A stretch of DNA of 64,000 nt. Source: Metabacillus litoralis (GTDB lineage: Bacteria; Bacillota; Bacilli; Bacillales; Bacillaceae). The notes below the pieces were generated by a model. It saw only the letters and a list, made by a program, of their open reading frames with translations, made no database searches and was not told the origin of the DNA. The DNA is taken from assembly GCF_007994985.1 (NCBI RefSeq), contig NZ_VOQF01000004.1:1-64000 (forward strand). Direction: 5' to 3'. Shown here in pieces: positions 36,847 through 47,058 of this stretch (positions are counted from its first letter, which is position 1; each line of letters starts with the position of its first letter). Position numbers and translations under genes: made by a program.

Positions 36847-37700
36847 AGCTTTAATAGAGCTTGTGTTCCTTTATTTTCATCTCCATTCTTCGCTAACTCA
36901 TTGTATAGCTTGTGAGCTAGCTCTAAACCAGGTGCATCCATTTGCATATGGTTTGTCTCTTCTAACGCAATCCCCATATCCTTAATAAAATGTTTCACAA
37001 AAAAACCTGGCTCGAAATCTTCCTTAAGCATTCTTGGAGCCAAATTACTTAAAGACCAACTTCCTGCCGCTCCAGATGATATACTTTTTAAGACAGTTTC
37101 AGGATCTAACCCAGAGTTTTTTGCATATGCTATAGCTTCACAAACACCGATCATCCCAGAAGCGATTGCGATTTGGTTACACATCTTAGTATGTTGTCCT
37201 GAACCAGCTTCACCTTGGTATACAATGTTTTGCCCCATGACTTCAAATAATGGTAAACAATCTTCGTAGGCAGCGCGCTCTCCACCAACCATAATTGCAA
37301 GACGAGCTTCTTTTGCACCAATATCACCACCTGAAACAGGTGCATCCAATACTTGAATATCTCTAGTTTTTGCGTTTTCGTATATCTTTTTAGCTAATGA
37401 AGGTTGAGAAGTTGTCATATCAATAAGAATTGTTTTAGGTCTTGCAGATTGAACGAGACCATTATCACCTAAATAAATTTGTTCAACATCTTGTGGATAG
37501 CCAATGATCGTAATAATAACATTACTTTCTTCCGCTAGCTCTTTAACTGTATTCTTCCATACTGCTCCTGCTTTTAATAAGTCCTCTGCTTTTTCTTTTG
37601 TTCTTGTAAAAACATTTAGGTGATAACCTGCTTGTAAAATATGATTTGCCATACTTCTCCCCATAACACCTAAGCCAATAAAACCAATCGTTTGGTTCAT
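36834..37700 (-). CDS. ykwC: YkwC-like NAD(P)-dependent beta-hydroxyacid dehydrogenase
   Basis: A 288-residue member of the 3-hydroxyisobutyrate dehydrogenase family, near identical in layout to B. subtilis YkwC. The Rossmann loop is IGFIGLGVMGRSMA, the substrate site DAPVSGGDIGA, the catalytic lysine lies in GSGQHTKMCNQI, and the C-terminal helices carry FFVKHFIKDMGIAL. The substrate is not established. AAGGGA fits the ATG at 37700; one six bases upstream (37706) is also possible. It is the first gene of a unit with the GNAT gene. Confidence 0.92.
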   Translation of the reverse strand: MNQTIGFIGLGVMGRSMANHILQAGYHLNVFTRTKEKAEDLLKAGAVWKNTVKELAEESNVIITIIGYPQDVEQIYLGDNGLVQSARPKTILIDMTTSQPSLAKKIYENAKTRDIQVLDAPVSGGDIGAKEARLAIMVGGERAAYEDCLPLFEVMGQNIVYQGEAGSGQHTKMCNQIAIASGMIGVCEAIAYAKNSGLDPETVLKSISSGAAGSWSLSNLAPRMLKEDFEPGFFVKHFIKDMGIALEETNHMQMDAPGLELAHKLYNELAKNGDENKGTQALLKLWKS

Positions 37701-37768
37701 AATCATCAGTCCCTTCTCTATCAAATTACCTAAAAGCACTTATCTCGATCATATTAATTGAAAAGAAA

Positions 37769-38785
37769 CTAAACAAAAAATTGTACAATAGTACCTTTAC
37801 CATCTTGAACTTCAATATTGGCTAATGCTCCGTTAATTAATGTCACTTGTGGAGGAACATGACCACAATCTATGTCATAAATAATAGGCACTTGTAATTC
37901 ATGTGCCAACTCTTGATAAACATCTGTGACATCATATTGATTTACTGGGTGGTTTGCAGCACTTCTACCAAACATGATGCCAGAACAGTTTTTAAACCAA
38001 CCTGCTAATTTTAATTGAACTAGTGTTCTTCGTAAATCTGTTGTAGATAATTCACAGTTCTCAAAATACCAAATAATCATTTCATCAGGTTTCATAAAGT
38101 TTTGATAAAACTCCTCAACATTTCCAAAAGGAGTCCCAACCAGATGGCGAATAATATCAATACAACCACCTAGTAGTCGTCCATTTAAAGTAGCTTGTTT
38201 GTTATCAATGGTTTTCCAGGAAGTTTGCTCTGTTAAATGAAATATTTGTGACGTAGGATTCTGATGATCCCATTCTTTTTGAAATATCTCTGAAGATAAT
38301 TGAAGTATTGATTCCCCAGGTTTTGTATGTAAAACAGTTTCCCACTTGGATGTTGTTGGATCAGAAGTTTCACCTCTAATATCAACTAAATTGGTACCAT
38401 GTGCAGTCGCGATACCTGTCTTCAAGGTTATTGCCAGTAATAGTGCACTAGTATCAGAATAACCTAAAACCCACTTTGGAGTCATTTCTTCAAAATCTAT
38501 ATACTCGAGGATTTCAATAAGCAATTCTCCTCCCCAAGGTGGGAAAATAAGCTTAACATCTGCATCCTGAAGCAAATTATTTAATTCATTTGCACGTACT
38601 ATAGCTGAAGATGATTTCGCCTTATGTTGAGTCCAAACAGTTTCCTTACAAATTACTTTATATTGTTGTTCTTCCATTCTTCTTAAGGCTTGTTGCAACA
38701 TATTATGCAACTCTAATGGGACACCAGATGATGGAGCTGTTACACCAATCGCATTATGTTTTTCTAGCAAAGGATATTTAATCAT
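37769..38785 (-). CDS. Peptidase S66 (MccF/LD-carboxypeptidase family)
   Basis: A 338-residue serine peptidase of the S66 family. The nucleophile is Ser110 in LGYSDTSALLLA, the oxyanion region is IFPPWGGELL, and the C-terminal catalytic Glu/His region includes ENCELSTTDLRR and DCGHVPPQ. Members either trim murein tetrapeptides in the cytoplasm or, as MccF, inactivate microcin C-type antibiotics. The sequence looks closer to the MccF branch, but I cannot separate the two roles. AAGGAG lies ahead of the ATG. Confidence 0.88.
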   Translation of the reverse strand: MIKYPLLEKHNAIGVTAPSSGVPLELHNMLQQALRRMEEQQYKVICKETVWTQHKAKSSSAIVRANELNNLLQDADVKLIFPPWGGELLIEILEYIDFEEMTPKWVLGYSDTSALLLAITLKTGIATAHGTNLVDIRGETSDPTTSKWETVLHTKPGESILQLSSEIFQKEWDHQNPTSQIFHLTEQTSWKTIDNKQATLNGRLLGGCIDIIRHLVGTPFGNVEEFYQNFMKPDEMIIWYFENCELSTTDLRRTLVQLKLAGWFKNCSGIMFGRSAANHPVNQYDVTDVYQELAHELQVPIIYDIDCGHVPPQVTLINGALANIEVQDGKGTIVQFFV

Positions 38786-38855
38786 CTCACATGCTACTCC
38801 TTAAAAATCTAGTGTTTTAGGATTTACCGTCTCTTTTCTTACCTATTTATGATAT

Positions 38856-39644
38856 TTATATTGACTTCACCATACCACCATCTACTAAAAATGTTTGCCC
38901 TGTCATATAACTATTTACATCAGATAATAAAAAACAAACATAGTTTGCAAATTCTTCTGGATGACCATAACGACCCATTGGAATAGAGTTTCTTACTTTA
39001 CTTTGAATTTCCTCTATTGTTATCCCTTGTTTGTTTGCTGCAGTTTCATCTAAGAACGCAACTCGATCAGTAGATATTCTTCCAGGAGCAACTGTATTGA
39101 TTACTATTTGATAACTAGCAAGCTCAGATGCAAGTGTTTTTGTTAATCCAACTATGCCAGTTCTAAATGTATTTGATAAAATTAACCCAGGAATAGGTTC
39201 TTTTACAGAAGAAGATGCAATATTAACTATTTTGCCACCACTATTAGATTTCATATTTGGTAACACTTCTCTAATCATTCTAATATAGCTTAATAGATTT
39301 AATTCAAATGCATGCTGCCAATCTTCATCAGTCATCTCTTCAAAAGTTCCAGCAGGTGGACCACCAGCATTATTGACTAATAAGTCAATTGAACCAAATT
39401 CGTTTATTGTTGTAGCTACAAGCTCTTGTATTTCATTTTTATTTTTTATATCACAGGTTTTATACGAAACTCTTCCATTATTTAACTCATTAAGCTCTTT
39501 TTTTACATCCTCTAATTTATTTTGTTCTCTGCTTGAAATCATAACATTAACACCTTGTTCGGCTAATTTCTTTGCAATAGCTTTACCTAATCCTTGACTT
39601 GAAGCGATAATGAGAGCATTTTTACCTTTTAAACCTAATTCCAT
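38856..39644 (-). CDS. Short-chain dehydrogenase/reductase
   Basis: A 262-residue classical SDR: cofactor motif ASSQGLGKAIA, NNAGGPP, catalytic region VNIASSSVKEPIPG. The usual YxxxK tetrad is altered: after SNTFRTGIVGLTK the tyrosine position is Phe, a change seen in some SDRs that act as FabI-like or non-catalytic members. The C-terminus is LVDGGMVKS. AAGGGGTGA fits the ATG at 39644. The substrate is unknown. It lies between splB and the S66 peptidase gene. Confidence 0.87.
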   Translation of the reverse strand: MELGLKGKNALIIASSQGLGKAIAKKLAEQGVNVMISSREQNKLEDVKKELNELNNGRVSYKTCDIKNKNEIQELVATTINEFGSIDLLVNNAGGPPAGTFEEMTDEDWQHAFELNLLSYIRMIREVLPNMKSNSGGKIVNIASSSVKEPIPGLILSNTFRTGIVGLTKTLASELASYQIVINTVAPGRISTDRVAFLDETAANKQGITIEEIQSKVRNSIPMGRYGHPEEFANYVCFLLSDVNSYMTGQTFLVDGGMVKSI

Positions 39645-39700
39645 TTTCAAATCACCCCTTATTTAGCTTATACACATATTTTAACATGTTATTTCCAGAA

Positions 39701-39751
39701 AAAATCACAAAAACACTCATATATAATGATATGAGAGCTTTGTGATTTTTT
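39701..39751 (-). terminator. Terminator of splB
   Basis: AAATCACAAA..CTCATAT pairs with ATATGAG..TTTGTGATTT, followed on the minus strand by a T run. It lies 30 bases after the splB stop codon. Confidence 0.75.
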
Positions 39752-39778
39752 AATAAGGAAACACAATTTTGGAAATTT

Positions 39779-40807
39779 TTATGTGAAATATTCTACTTTG
39801 GCACTTGGGAAATAATGATCAACATAATCTTCAAGTGTTTCCCTTAATTCTTGCTCTTGATCTTTTTGATATATATATTTGCCAATCCCATATCTTCCCC
39901 ATTTATAACGTCTTTCTTCTTCATTTAGTTCAAGCTTCGTTTTTGGGTAATTCTTTTGAATTACTCTTTTTGCTGGCTTAGTGAATCGATGCTGAATCAT
40001 TTCAAAGGTTATATCGTTTCTTAAGTCAGAAGGAATTGAAGCATCTAGCTTTTCAAAAAGATTTTTGTATCCTTCTTGCCAGTTTTCATGGATATAAATT
40101 GGAGCAACAATGAAACCTAATGGATAGCCTGCTTTTGCTACTTTAACTGCTGCCTCAATTCTTTGGTCAAGGGCAGATGTTCCTGGTTCAAAGTTTTTAA
40201 TAACGAAATCTGCATTAATACTAAAACGAAAACGCGTTTTCCCATTATGTTTTGCATCTAGTAGATGATCTACATGATGGAATTTCGTTACAAATCTCAA
40301 CCTTCCCATATCTGTTTGTCCAAAAAATTCGATGGTTGACTTTAAAGAGTGTGTTAAATGATCAATGCCAACTATATCTGAAGTACAAGATGCCTCAAAC
40401 CTTGTGACCTGTGGGGCACGTTCTTCCATGTAGGTTTGAGCCTGCTCCAATATTTCATCAACATTTACATATGTTCGTATATACGGTTTACTTCCCATTG
40501 TTGTTTGTAGGTAACAATAATGACAATGCCCCATACAGCCTGTTGCCAAAGGAATTGCGTACTCAGCCGAAGGTTTAGATGTATCAAACTCCAATGTTTT
40601 TCTTACTCCTACTACAAGTGTAGACTTTGCTGTACGATATTGTTGAAGATGATTTTTACCTGGTATATTACGCACTTGATTATGTGATGTTGTTTCCCGT
40701 ATTTCCAATCCCATCTTTTCAAATTTCTCTTTTAATTCGACACCACGAGGATATTCCAATGCTCTTGGCTCTATATAAACAAGTTGTGGAACAAATGGCT
40801 TAATCAT
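39779..40807 (-). CDS. splB: Spore photoproduct lyase
   Basis: A 342-residue radical SAM repair enzyme that reverts the spore photoproduct to two thymines during germination. The iron-sulphur cluster cysteines are Cys91, Cys95 and Cys98 in GCMGHCHYCYL. The hydrogen-donor cysteine is Cys141 in FEASCTSDIVGIDH, the same number as in B. subtilis. The two-gene splA-splB order is kept. GAAAGG lies before the ATG. Confidence 0.97.
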   Translation of the reverse strand: MIKPFVPQLVYIEPRALEYPRGVELKEKFEKMGLEIRETTSHNQVRNIPGKNHLQQYRTAKSTLVVGVRKTLEFDTSKPSAEYAIPLATGCMGHCHYCYLQTTMGSKPYIRTYVNVDEILEQAQTYMEERAPQVTRFEASCTSDIVGIDHLTHSLKSTIEFFGQTDMGRLRFVTKFHHVDHLLDAKHNGKTRFRFSINADFVIKNFEPGTSALDQRIEAAVKVAKAGYPLGFIVAPIYIHENWQEGYKNLFEKLDASIPSDLRNDITFEMIQHRFTKPAKRVIQKNYPKTKLELNEEERRYKWGRYGIGKYIYQKDQEQELRETLEDYVDHYFPSAKVEYFT

Positions 40808-40922
40808 TTTTGGACCTTCTTTCTATAAATAATAAGGCTTTATACATGATTAACCTTTACTAAAATCTTTATAGATAATCTAATAAAATATTTCCTTTAA
40901 TGATCAATAATCAACAAATAAC

Positions 40923-40949
40923 AAAAAAAGAAGCAATTTGCTTCTTTTT
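40923..40949 (-). terminator. Hairpin between splA and splB
   Basis: AAAAAGAAGCAA and TTGCTTCTTTTT form a compact terminator hairpin about 20 bases inside the splA 3' end side, in the splA-splB gap. It may lower splB expression relative to splA, consistent with the regulatory role proposed for SplA. Confidence 0.7.
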
Positions 40950-41184
40950 AGTCATATTGTTCATAATCAAATATTTCATTATACAGGTCTTCAGCTTCCT
41001 CAAAACTAGAAAACACAGCATCATCCTCAGCAAGTGGGTGATAAGCATCATGAAGAAATATTGCTAATTCATGTGGGTTTTTTGGATGTTGCACTACTTC
41101 AGCTTTTTCAATATTAGCTACAACTGCAGCATGTGGGTTTCTGTATATTACGTATACTTCTTCGCCAACACGAAAATTTTCCAT
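40948..41184 (-). CDS. splA: SplA, regulator of spore photoproduct lyase
   Basis: A 78-residue acidic protein that matches the TRAP-like SplA of Bacillus: FRVGEEVYVIYRNPHAA, ANIEKAEVVQHPKNP and ELAIFLHDAYHPL. In B. subtilis SplA limits splB expression in the forespore. GGAGGAG lies ahead of the ATG. The 140-bp gap to splB contains a terminator hairpin on which such control could act. Confidence 0.93.
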   Translation of the reverse strand: MENFRVGEEVYVIYRNPHAAVVANIEKAEVVQHPKNPHELAIFLHDAYHPLAEDDAVFSSFEEAEDLYNEIFDYEQYD

Positions 41185-41274
41185 TAGAACTCTCCTCCTA
41201 TGTACTGGTATCTTCTATAGGTTCGTTCTAAAAGGGCTGAAGTATGTATGTTATTTCTGTTTTATTAAAATGAA

Positions 41275-41506
41275 AGGCTCTGTTAAACTTTGTTGTTGAT
41301 TTCCGTTACAGGCATTCGCTTTCCTGGGAAAAAAGTACCTTTTTTCCTAGGGAAGAATAAGGACCATTCTTCCTAGGTCCGGGAGCCTCCTCGTAAGCTG
41401 CGCGCCTGTGGGGTCTCCCTTTGACACGCTTCTCTAAGCAGGAGTCTCATATATTCAACTCCAATCAACAATGTGCTAAAAATCAACATTAACCTTTAAC
41501 ATAGCC
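41275..41506. repeat. Family C inverted-repeat element, full-length copy
   Basis: About 232 bp. The ends GGCTCTGTTAAA and TTTAACATAGCC are inverted repeats with one mismatch. Inside lie GTTGATTTCCG, a hairpin around CCTAGGGAAGAATAAGGACC, and AGCCTCCTCGTAAGCTGCGC, which is the inverse of part of the family B core. A truncated copy lies at 82-208. It occupies the splA-ptsI gap and has no gene. Confidence 0.8.
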
Positions 41507-41576
41507 AAATGAAAATATAAAATTTGTTTGTTTTCACTTCTAGAAAAGGTTACTTGTAACAGTATTTAATGCAAGC

Positions 41577-41604
41577 GAAAGAGACAGGCACTAAACCTGT
41601 CTCT
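41577..41604 (-). terminator. Terminator of the ptsGHI cluster
   Basis: AGAGACAGG pairs with CCTGTCTCT across a 7-base loop, followed on the minus strand by TTTCGC, 10 bases after the ptsI stop codon. Confidence 0.85.
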
Positions 41605-41613
41605 TTACTTTAA

Positions 41614-43335
41614 TTATTGGACATTAAAAGTCTCTTTTACAAAAGCGACAACTTCTTCAGTTGTAGTCATTGATAAAACAGTTTCTTTAATACCTTGTGC
41701 TTGTTCTTTAGAAAGACCTTTGATTTGAGTTCTAGCTGGTAAAATAGATGTTGCACTCATTGAGAACTCATCTAAACCTAATCCAAGTAACAATGGAATA
41801 GCAATGGGATCTCCTGCCATTTCTCCACACATACCTGCCCATTTTCCTTCTTTATGCGCTGCATCTATAACCATAGAGATTAAGCGTAAAATAGCTGGAT
41901 TATAAGGCTGATATAAATATGAAACACGTTCGTTCATTCTATCTGCTGCCATTGTGTATTGAATTAAATCATTTGTTCCTATGCTAAAGAAATCAACTTC
42001 TTTTGCAAAAGTATCAGCCATAACAGCTGTTGAAGGAATTTCTACCATGATTCCAATTTCAATAGAATCTGAAACCTTTGTACCATTTGCAACAAGCTTT
42101 TCTTTTTCTTCTAAAAGAATTGCCTTTGCTTCTCTGAATTCAGTCACTGTTGCAATCATAGGGAACATTATTTTCAAATTACCAAAGCTACTAGCACGTA
42201 ATAGAGCGCGAAGCTGTGTACGGAAAATATCTTGTTCTTCTAGACATAAACGAATTGCTCTAAATCCAAGGAAAGGATTCATTTCTTTCGGAAGATTTAA
42301 ATATGGTAATTCTTTATCTCCACCTATATCTAAAGTACGAACAACTACTGGCTTTCCTTCCATTCTTTCAAGAACAGTTTTGTAAGCATCAAATTGCTCG
42401 TCTTCTGTTGGTAATTGATCTCTTCCCATATATAAGAATTCTGTACGATATAATCCAACAGCTTCTCCGCCATTTTCAAGCACACCTTTTACATCATTAG
42501 GCGTACCGATATTAGCTGCAAGCTCAACATGGTGACCATCTTTAGAAACAGTTGGTTCATTTACTAATTTTGCCCACTCTGCTTTTTGTGATTCGTATTT
42601 AGCTTTCTTATCTTCGTAATGAGCAATTTCTTCTGAAGTTGGGTTGATAATCACATCACCATCAAGTCCATCAACAATAACCATTACATCATTTTCAATT
42701 TTTTCTGTAGCATGCTTTGTACCAACTACAGCAGGAATCTCCATTGAACGTGCCATAATAGCTGAATGAGAAGTACGTCCACCAATATCTGTAGTAAATC
42801 CTAAAACAAATTGTCGATTTAATTGCGCTGTATCAGATGGTGTTAAATCTTCAGCAATGATCACTACTTCTTCAGAAATTAAACTTGGATTTGGAATTTG
42901 AACACCAAGTAAATGTGCAATAACACGCTTTGTTACATCACGTATATCTGCAGCACGTTCCTTCATATATTCATTATCCATTGATTCAAACATCGATACA
43001 AACATATCTGCTGTTTCTTTCATAGCAAATTCAGCATTAACAGCTTCCGTATTGATACGGTCTACTACTGGATTAAGTAATTCAGGATCACTTAATACTA
43101 ATAAGTGAGCAGCAAAAATCTCTGCTTTATCTTTACCAAGCTCACGATTAGCATGCTCTTTAATTTTCTCAAGCTCTGATTTAGATTTTTCAATCGCTTG
43201 TTCAAAGCGAGCTTTTTCAGCTACTTTATCTGCAACATCAGTTTTTTCAATCTTTAGTTCAGGCTCTTCAAGACGGTACGCTTTTGCGATTGCAATACCT
43301 GCAGAAGCACCTATTCCTTTTAGAAGGTTACTCAT
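41614..43335 (-). CDS. ptsI: PTS enzyme I
   Basis: A 573-residue phosphoenolpyruvate-protein phosphotransferase. The phosphorylated histidine is His190 in [13 protein letters not shown]. The C-terminal PEP site shows [39 protein letters not shown] and [12 protein letters not shown]. It starts the phosphate relay to HPr and then to all PTS sugars. The ATG at 43335 is one base past the ptsH stop, so translation is coupled; a TTG inside ptsH is less likely. Confidence 0.97.
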   Translation of the reverse strand: MSNLLKGIGASAGIAIAKAYRLEEPELKIEKTDVADKVAEKARFEQAIEKSKSELEKIKEHANRELGKDKAEIFAAHLLVLSDPELLNPVVDRINTEAVNAEFAMKETADMFVSMFESMDNEYMKERAADIRDVTKRVIAHLLGVQIPNPSLISEEVVIIAEDLTPSDTAQLNRQFVLGFTTDIGGRTSHSAIMARSMEIPAVVGTKHATEKIENDVMVIVDGLDGDVIINPTSEEIAHYEDKKAKYESQKAEWAKLVNEPTVSKDGHHVELAANIGTPNDVKGVLENGGEAVGLYRTEFLYMGRDQLPTEDEQFDAYKTVLERMEGKPVVVRTLDIGGDKELPYLNLPKEMNPFLGFRAIRLCLEEQDIFRTQLRALLRASSFGNLKIMFPMIATVTEFREAKAILLEEKEKLVANGTKVSDSIEIGIMVEIPSTAVMADTFAKEVDFFSIGTNDLIQYTMAADRMNERVSYLYQPYNPAILRLISMVIDAAHKEGKWAGMCGEMAGDPIAIPLLLGLGLDEFSMSATSILPARTQIKGLSKEQAQGIKETVLSMTTTEEVVAFVKETFNVQ

Positions 43336-43336
43336 A

Positions 43337-43603
43337 TTATTCGCCAAGCCCCTCGTTTTTCAACGTTTGACCGATACCTTCAACTGCTTCATCAGCATCT
43401 GAACCTGCAGCAATAATTTTAATTTGTGAACCTTGTGGAATCCCTAAAGACATAACGCCCATAATTGATTTAAGGTTAACTGTTTTACCATTGTATTCTA
43501 AGTTTACATCAGCATCATATTTACTTGCAGTTTGTACTAAAACTGTTGCTGGACGTGCATGAATTCCTGTTTCTGCTGTTACTGTAAAAGTTTTTTCTGC
43601 CAT
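43337..43603 (-). CDS. ptsH: Phosphocarrier protein HPr
   Basis: An 88-residue HPr. His15 in TGIHARPAT receives phosphate from enzyme I. Ser46 in [12 protein letters not shown] is the target of HPr kinase, so this HPr can act with CcpA in catabolite repression. AAAGGAG precedes the ATG. It lies directly between ptsG and ptsI. Confidence 0.98.
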   Translation of the reverse strand: MAEKTFTVTAETGIHARPATVLVQTASKYDADVNLEYNGKTVNLKSIMGVMSLGIPQGSQIKIIAAGSDADEAVEGIGQTLKNEGLGE

Positions 43604-43702
43604 TTTTCATCAATCTCCTTTAAAATCATTCATTTATCTACAAGATATTATTTTATCAGGCACACCCAAAAATACAAGTGTGCCATATTATTTTTTGAGA
43701 TT

Positions 43703-45808
43703 CTAGCCTTCAATCGTGATTATATCAGAATCTTTTGCTTTAACATTGCCTTGTGCTTTAATCGCTATTGTTTGACCTTCTTTAAGATTCGTAAAAATAA
43801 TTGGTGTCATGACTGATGGTGCATTTTGTTTAACATAATCAAGGTTAACTTCAAGTAGCTTTTGGCCTTGTTCAACAACATCACCTTCTTGAACAAATGC
43901 TTCAAATCCTTCACCCTTAAGGTTAACTGTATCAATTCCAAAATGAATCAGGATTTCTTTTCCACCTTCAGATTGGATACCAATTGCGTGTTTTGTAGGG
44001 AAAACATTTAGTATTTTACCGTTTACTGGTGAAACAACTGTCCCACTAGTAGGTAAAATAGCAAATCCATCACCCATCATTTTTCCTGAGAAAACTTGAT
44101 CTGGGACCTCAGTAATTGATTTTAATTCACCAGTTAGAGGTGCTACAAATGTTTCATCTTTCAGATCGTTTTTCAAGCCATCTGCAACTACATCCTCAAC
44201 TTGTTCTTGTACTTCATTTTCTTGAGAATGTGTTTTCGTAACTTTTGGACGTTTACCTGACATTACGTCTTGAATTTGTGTTTTTAGATTATCAGACTTA
44301 GGACCAAAGATCGCTTGAATATTGTTTCCGACTTCAAGAACTCCAGAAGCACCAAGTTTTTTTAAACGATTTTTATCTACTTCTTTACTATCATTAACTG
44401 TTACACGAAGGCGTGTAATACAAGCATCTAAATGCTTAATGTTTTCTGAGCCACCAAATGATTCTAAAATTTGATATGGCAGGTCACCAGCATTAGATTT
44501 TGTTTCTTCCCCATCAGAAGTTTCTATGTCTGCATCTTCACGACCAGGTGTAGCAAGATTCCATTTACGAATGGCAAAACGGAAACCGAAGTAATAAATT
44601 ACAGCAAACACTAATCCCACAGGTATAACTAACCACCAATTTGTTTGAGAGTTTAATACACCAAACAATAAGAAATCAATTAACCCACCAGAGAATGTCA
44701 TACCAATTTTTACATCAAGCATATGCATAACCATAAATGATAGTCCTGCAAAAATGGCATGGATTCCAAATAATACTGGAGCTACGAATAAGAATGAAAA
44801 TTCAAGTGGCTCAGTAATACCTGTTAAGAAAGAAGTTAAAGCAGCTGAACCCATTAAACCTGCAACAACCTTTTTATTTTCAGGTCTTGATTCATGGTAA
44901 ATTGCTAATGCCGCAGCTGGTAAACCAAACATCATGAATGGGAATTTACCTGTCATAAACGTACCAGCAGTTAAATCTTGAACATTATCTTTAATTTGAT
45001 TAAAGAATATTGTTTGGTCACCACGAACTGTATCTCCGGCTGCATTAACATAGCTTCCAAATTCAAACCAGAATGGTGAATAGAAAATATGATGTAAGCC
45101 AAATGGAATAAGAGAACGTTCAATAACACCGAAAATGAATGCAGCTAAGGTTCTGTTCGCATCTAATAAATTTGTTGAGAATGCATTCAATCCTGTTTGG
45201 ATCGGAGGCCAAACAAAGTACATGACAATACCAAGTAACACAGCAGATGCAGCAGTTACAATTGGTACAAAACGTTTTCCAGCAAAGAATCCTAAGTATT
45301 GAGGTAATTCAATTGTAAAGAATCGATTGTACATTGCAGCAGCAATAATACCAACAATTATCCCACCAAATACCCCAGTCTGTAATGTTGGGATACCTAG
45401 TACATTTCCATATGCTGCACTATTATTTGCTAAAAACTCTGTTAACTCCACACCACCACCAGGTAGTGTACCCACACCTTTTAAAATACTGCTCATCGTT
45501 ACGTTCATAATTAAGTAACCAATTAAAGCAGCAATCCCAGCAACACCATCACCATTGGCTAATCCTATAGCGACACCAACAGCAAATAGCACTGGTAAGT
45601 TAGAAAAGACAATATTCCCTGCGTTTTCCATAACACTTGCAATTAAGATTACCCAATCACTTGTTAAGAATGGTGCTAAATTTGTAAGTGTTTCGTTTTG
45701 TAAAGCATTTCCTAATGCAAGTAAAAGACCTGCAGCAGGTAATAATGCAACTGGTAACATTAATGCGCGTCCAACTTTTTGTAGAACACCAAATGCATTT
45801 TTAAACAT
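43703..45808 (-). CDS. ptsG: Glucose-specific PTS permease EIICBA
   Basis: A 701-residue PTS transporter. The EIIC membrane domain (residues 1-420) has the [11 protein letters not shown] motif. EIIB follows with the phosphocysteine (about 463) in [10 protein letters not shown], then EIIA with the active histidine (about 622) in [12 protein letters not shown]. It takes up glucose and phosphorylates it. GGGAGG precedes the ATG at 45808; five codons upstream in frame belong to the ribosome binding site. Expression should depend on the RAT/terminator switch in its leader. Confidence 0.96.
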   Translation of the reverse strand: MFKNAFGVLQKVGRALMLPVALLPAAGLLLALGNALQNETLTNLAPFLTSDWVILIASVMENAGNIVFSNLPVLFAVGVAIGLANGDGVAGIAALIGYLIMNVTMSSILKGVGTLPGGGVELTEFLANNSAAYGNVLGIPTLQTGVFGGIIVGIIAAAMYNRFFTIELPQYLGFFAGKRFVPIVTAASAVLLGIVMYFVWPPIQTGLNAFSTNLLDANRTLAAFIFGVIERSLIPFGLHHIFYSPFWFEFGSYVNAAGDTVRGDQTIFFNQIKDNVQDLTAGTFMTGKFPFMMFGLPAAALAIYHESRPENKKVVAGLMGSAALTSFLTGITEPLEFSFLFVAPVLFGIHAIFAGLSFMVMHMLDVKIGMTFSGGLIDFLLFGVLNSQTNWWLVIPVGLVFAVIYYFGFRFAIRKWNLATPGREDADIETSDGEETKSNAGDLPYQILESFGGSENIKHLDACITRLRVTVNDSKEVDKNRLKKLGASGVLEVGNNIQAIFGPKSDNLKTQIQDVMSGKRPKVTKTHSQENEVQEQVEDVVADGLKNDLKDETFVAPLTGELKSITEVPDQVFSGKMMGDGFAILPTSGTVVSPVNGKILNVFPTKHAIGIQSEGGKEILIHFGIDTVNLKGEGFEAFVQEGDVVEQGQKLLEVNLDYVKQNAPSVMTPIIFTNLKEGQTIAIKAQGNVKAKDSDIITIEG

Positions 45809-45962
45809 ACTTCTACCTCCCATATTGAATCTTATTAATAAAAGTCATGTGTGAAGCGTAAGACAATCCAAGCTTATAAACCGGTTACAATTAGACAATT
45901 TATTCTCCATGGCACTTAATTTACGTTCAACCATAAAAGAATTAAATTTCCTGTAAACGCAC

Positions 45963-46049
45963 AAAAAAGGCATGGTGAACACGTTTTTAAGCTACTAGTA
46001 GGTATACTTCCCTAAAAGAGCAAATAAAAACATTTTGTTCACTCATGCC
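45963..46049 (-). terminator. Leader terminator of ptsG
   Basis: On the minus strand GGCATGAGTGAACA pairs with TGTTCACCATGCC and is followed by TTTTTTG, with a loop of about 50 bases. Its 5' arm overlaps the RAT sequence, so the two structures exclude each other. This is the GlcT-controlled switch known from B. subtilis ptsG. Confidence 0.85.
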
Positions 46050-46067
46050 TGATCGAATCAGTAACAC
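46041..46067 (-). promoter_or_regulatory. Ribonucleic antiterminator (RAT) bound by GlcT
   Basis: The minus strand reads GTGTTACTGATTCGATCAGG followed by CATGAGT, an imperfect hairpin that fits the RAT consensus of the GlcT/LicT/SacY family. When GlcT binds it in the presence of glucose, the overlapping terminator cannot form. It lies about 230 bases upstream of ptsG and just after glcT. Confidence 0.9.
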
Positions 46068-46089
46068 GTGATTAAAATATCGGTTACAT

Positions 46090-46929
46090 TTATTTATTTG
46101 TCAGTCGATATAAGTGCATTGTTAAATAAACTGCTTCTGCTTCATAAACAGGTTTTCGTAAAACCTGTTGCATAACTTTTATCATTTTCCATGATGTATT
46201 GTAGCATAGTGGATATTCTCTTTTCAAGAGTAATGATAATTTTTCTGGTTCTGCAACTGATTCCCCAATTTTAATTCGCTCAATTGTAGAACGTATATGG
46301 CGAATTAACCTTAGATAATTCACACTTTCACGATCCACTTTTATCTTTAATGATTCCTCAATAACTTCAGTTAAGCCACTAATTAACTGAGAATATTGAT
46401 TTACCTCTGAAAGTGGTTTATCTGAAATAGAGCTATGAATATGTAAGGCAATAAATCCAATCTCACCTTCAGGCAATTGAACCTCTAATTTATTATTTAT
46501 AAGTTCAATAACGTTTTGTGCAAGATTATATTCAAATGGATATAAAGATTTCGTTTCTAATAAAAAAGGATTTTTTATATCCATACCTTGTTGTAACCGC
46601 TTTAAAGCAAATGCAATATGATCTGTTAAAGCAATATGGATATGTTCATTAAGTGGGTGATCGACCATTTCTGAGATATAATGAATAGCTTCTTGGACAA
46701 CTTCCAAACTCTCTTCATCAATATCAGAAAGTAGCATTTTATATTGTTCCTGCTCTTTTTGGTTTTTTAGAACAAACATTTTATCATAATCATCATCTTC
46801 AACTATATCACCATTTTTTTTGCCAAATCCAATTCCTTTACCAATTAAAACAACTTCACCATAAGAATGATGATTAACGATTAATACATTATTATTTAAT
46901 GCTTTCTTTATTTCAAAGGACTCCTTCAC
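46090..46929 (-). CDS. glcT: PtsGHI transcription antiterminator GlcT
   Basis: A 279-residue BglG/SacY-family antiterminator. The RNA-binding domain covers the first 60 residues (KKALNNNVLIVNHH, VLIGKGIGFGKKNGD). Two PRD domains follow, with the regulatory histidines in LNEHIHIALTDHIAFA and IALHIHSS in PRD1 and LRLIRHIRSTIERI and LTMHLYRL in PRD2. I choose the GTG at 46929 because it aligns with the start of B. subtilis GlcT, though a GTG nine bases earlier is open. PtsG phosphorylates and inactivates it when no glucose is transported. Confidence 0.93.
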   Translation of the reverse strand: MKESFEIKKALNNNVLIVNHHSYGEVVLIGKGIGFGKKNGDIVEDDDYDKMFVLKNQKEQEQYKMLLSDIDEESLEVVQEAIHYISEMVDHPLNEHIHIALTDHIAFALKRLQQGMDIKNPFLLETKSLYPFEYNLAQNVIELINNKLEVQLPEGEIGFIALHIHSSISDKPLSEVNQYSQLISGLTEVIEESLKIKVDRESVNYLRLIRHIRSTIERIKIGESVAEPEKLSLLLKREYPLCYNTSWKMIKVMQQVLRKPVYEAEAVYLTMHLYRLTNK

Positions 46930-47058
46930 GAAATCCACAGCTCCTTTGTTATTGAATCTTACATATAGTACAGGAGTTATTTGTGAACGTCAATGAATTT
47001 GTCGATTCCAACAAATAAATCTCTTTGTTTATAAGTTTAATTTCATAGTAGGATTCAA

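Noticed and set aside
45327-45854. Plus-strand frames of 63 and 99 codons opposite ptsG
   Set aside because: They are antisense shadows of the EIIC membrane domain with no start signals.
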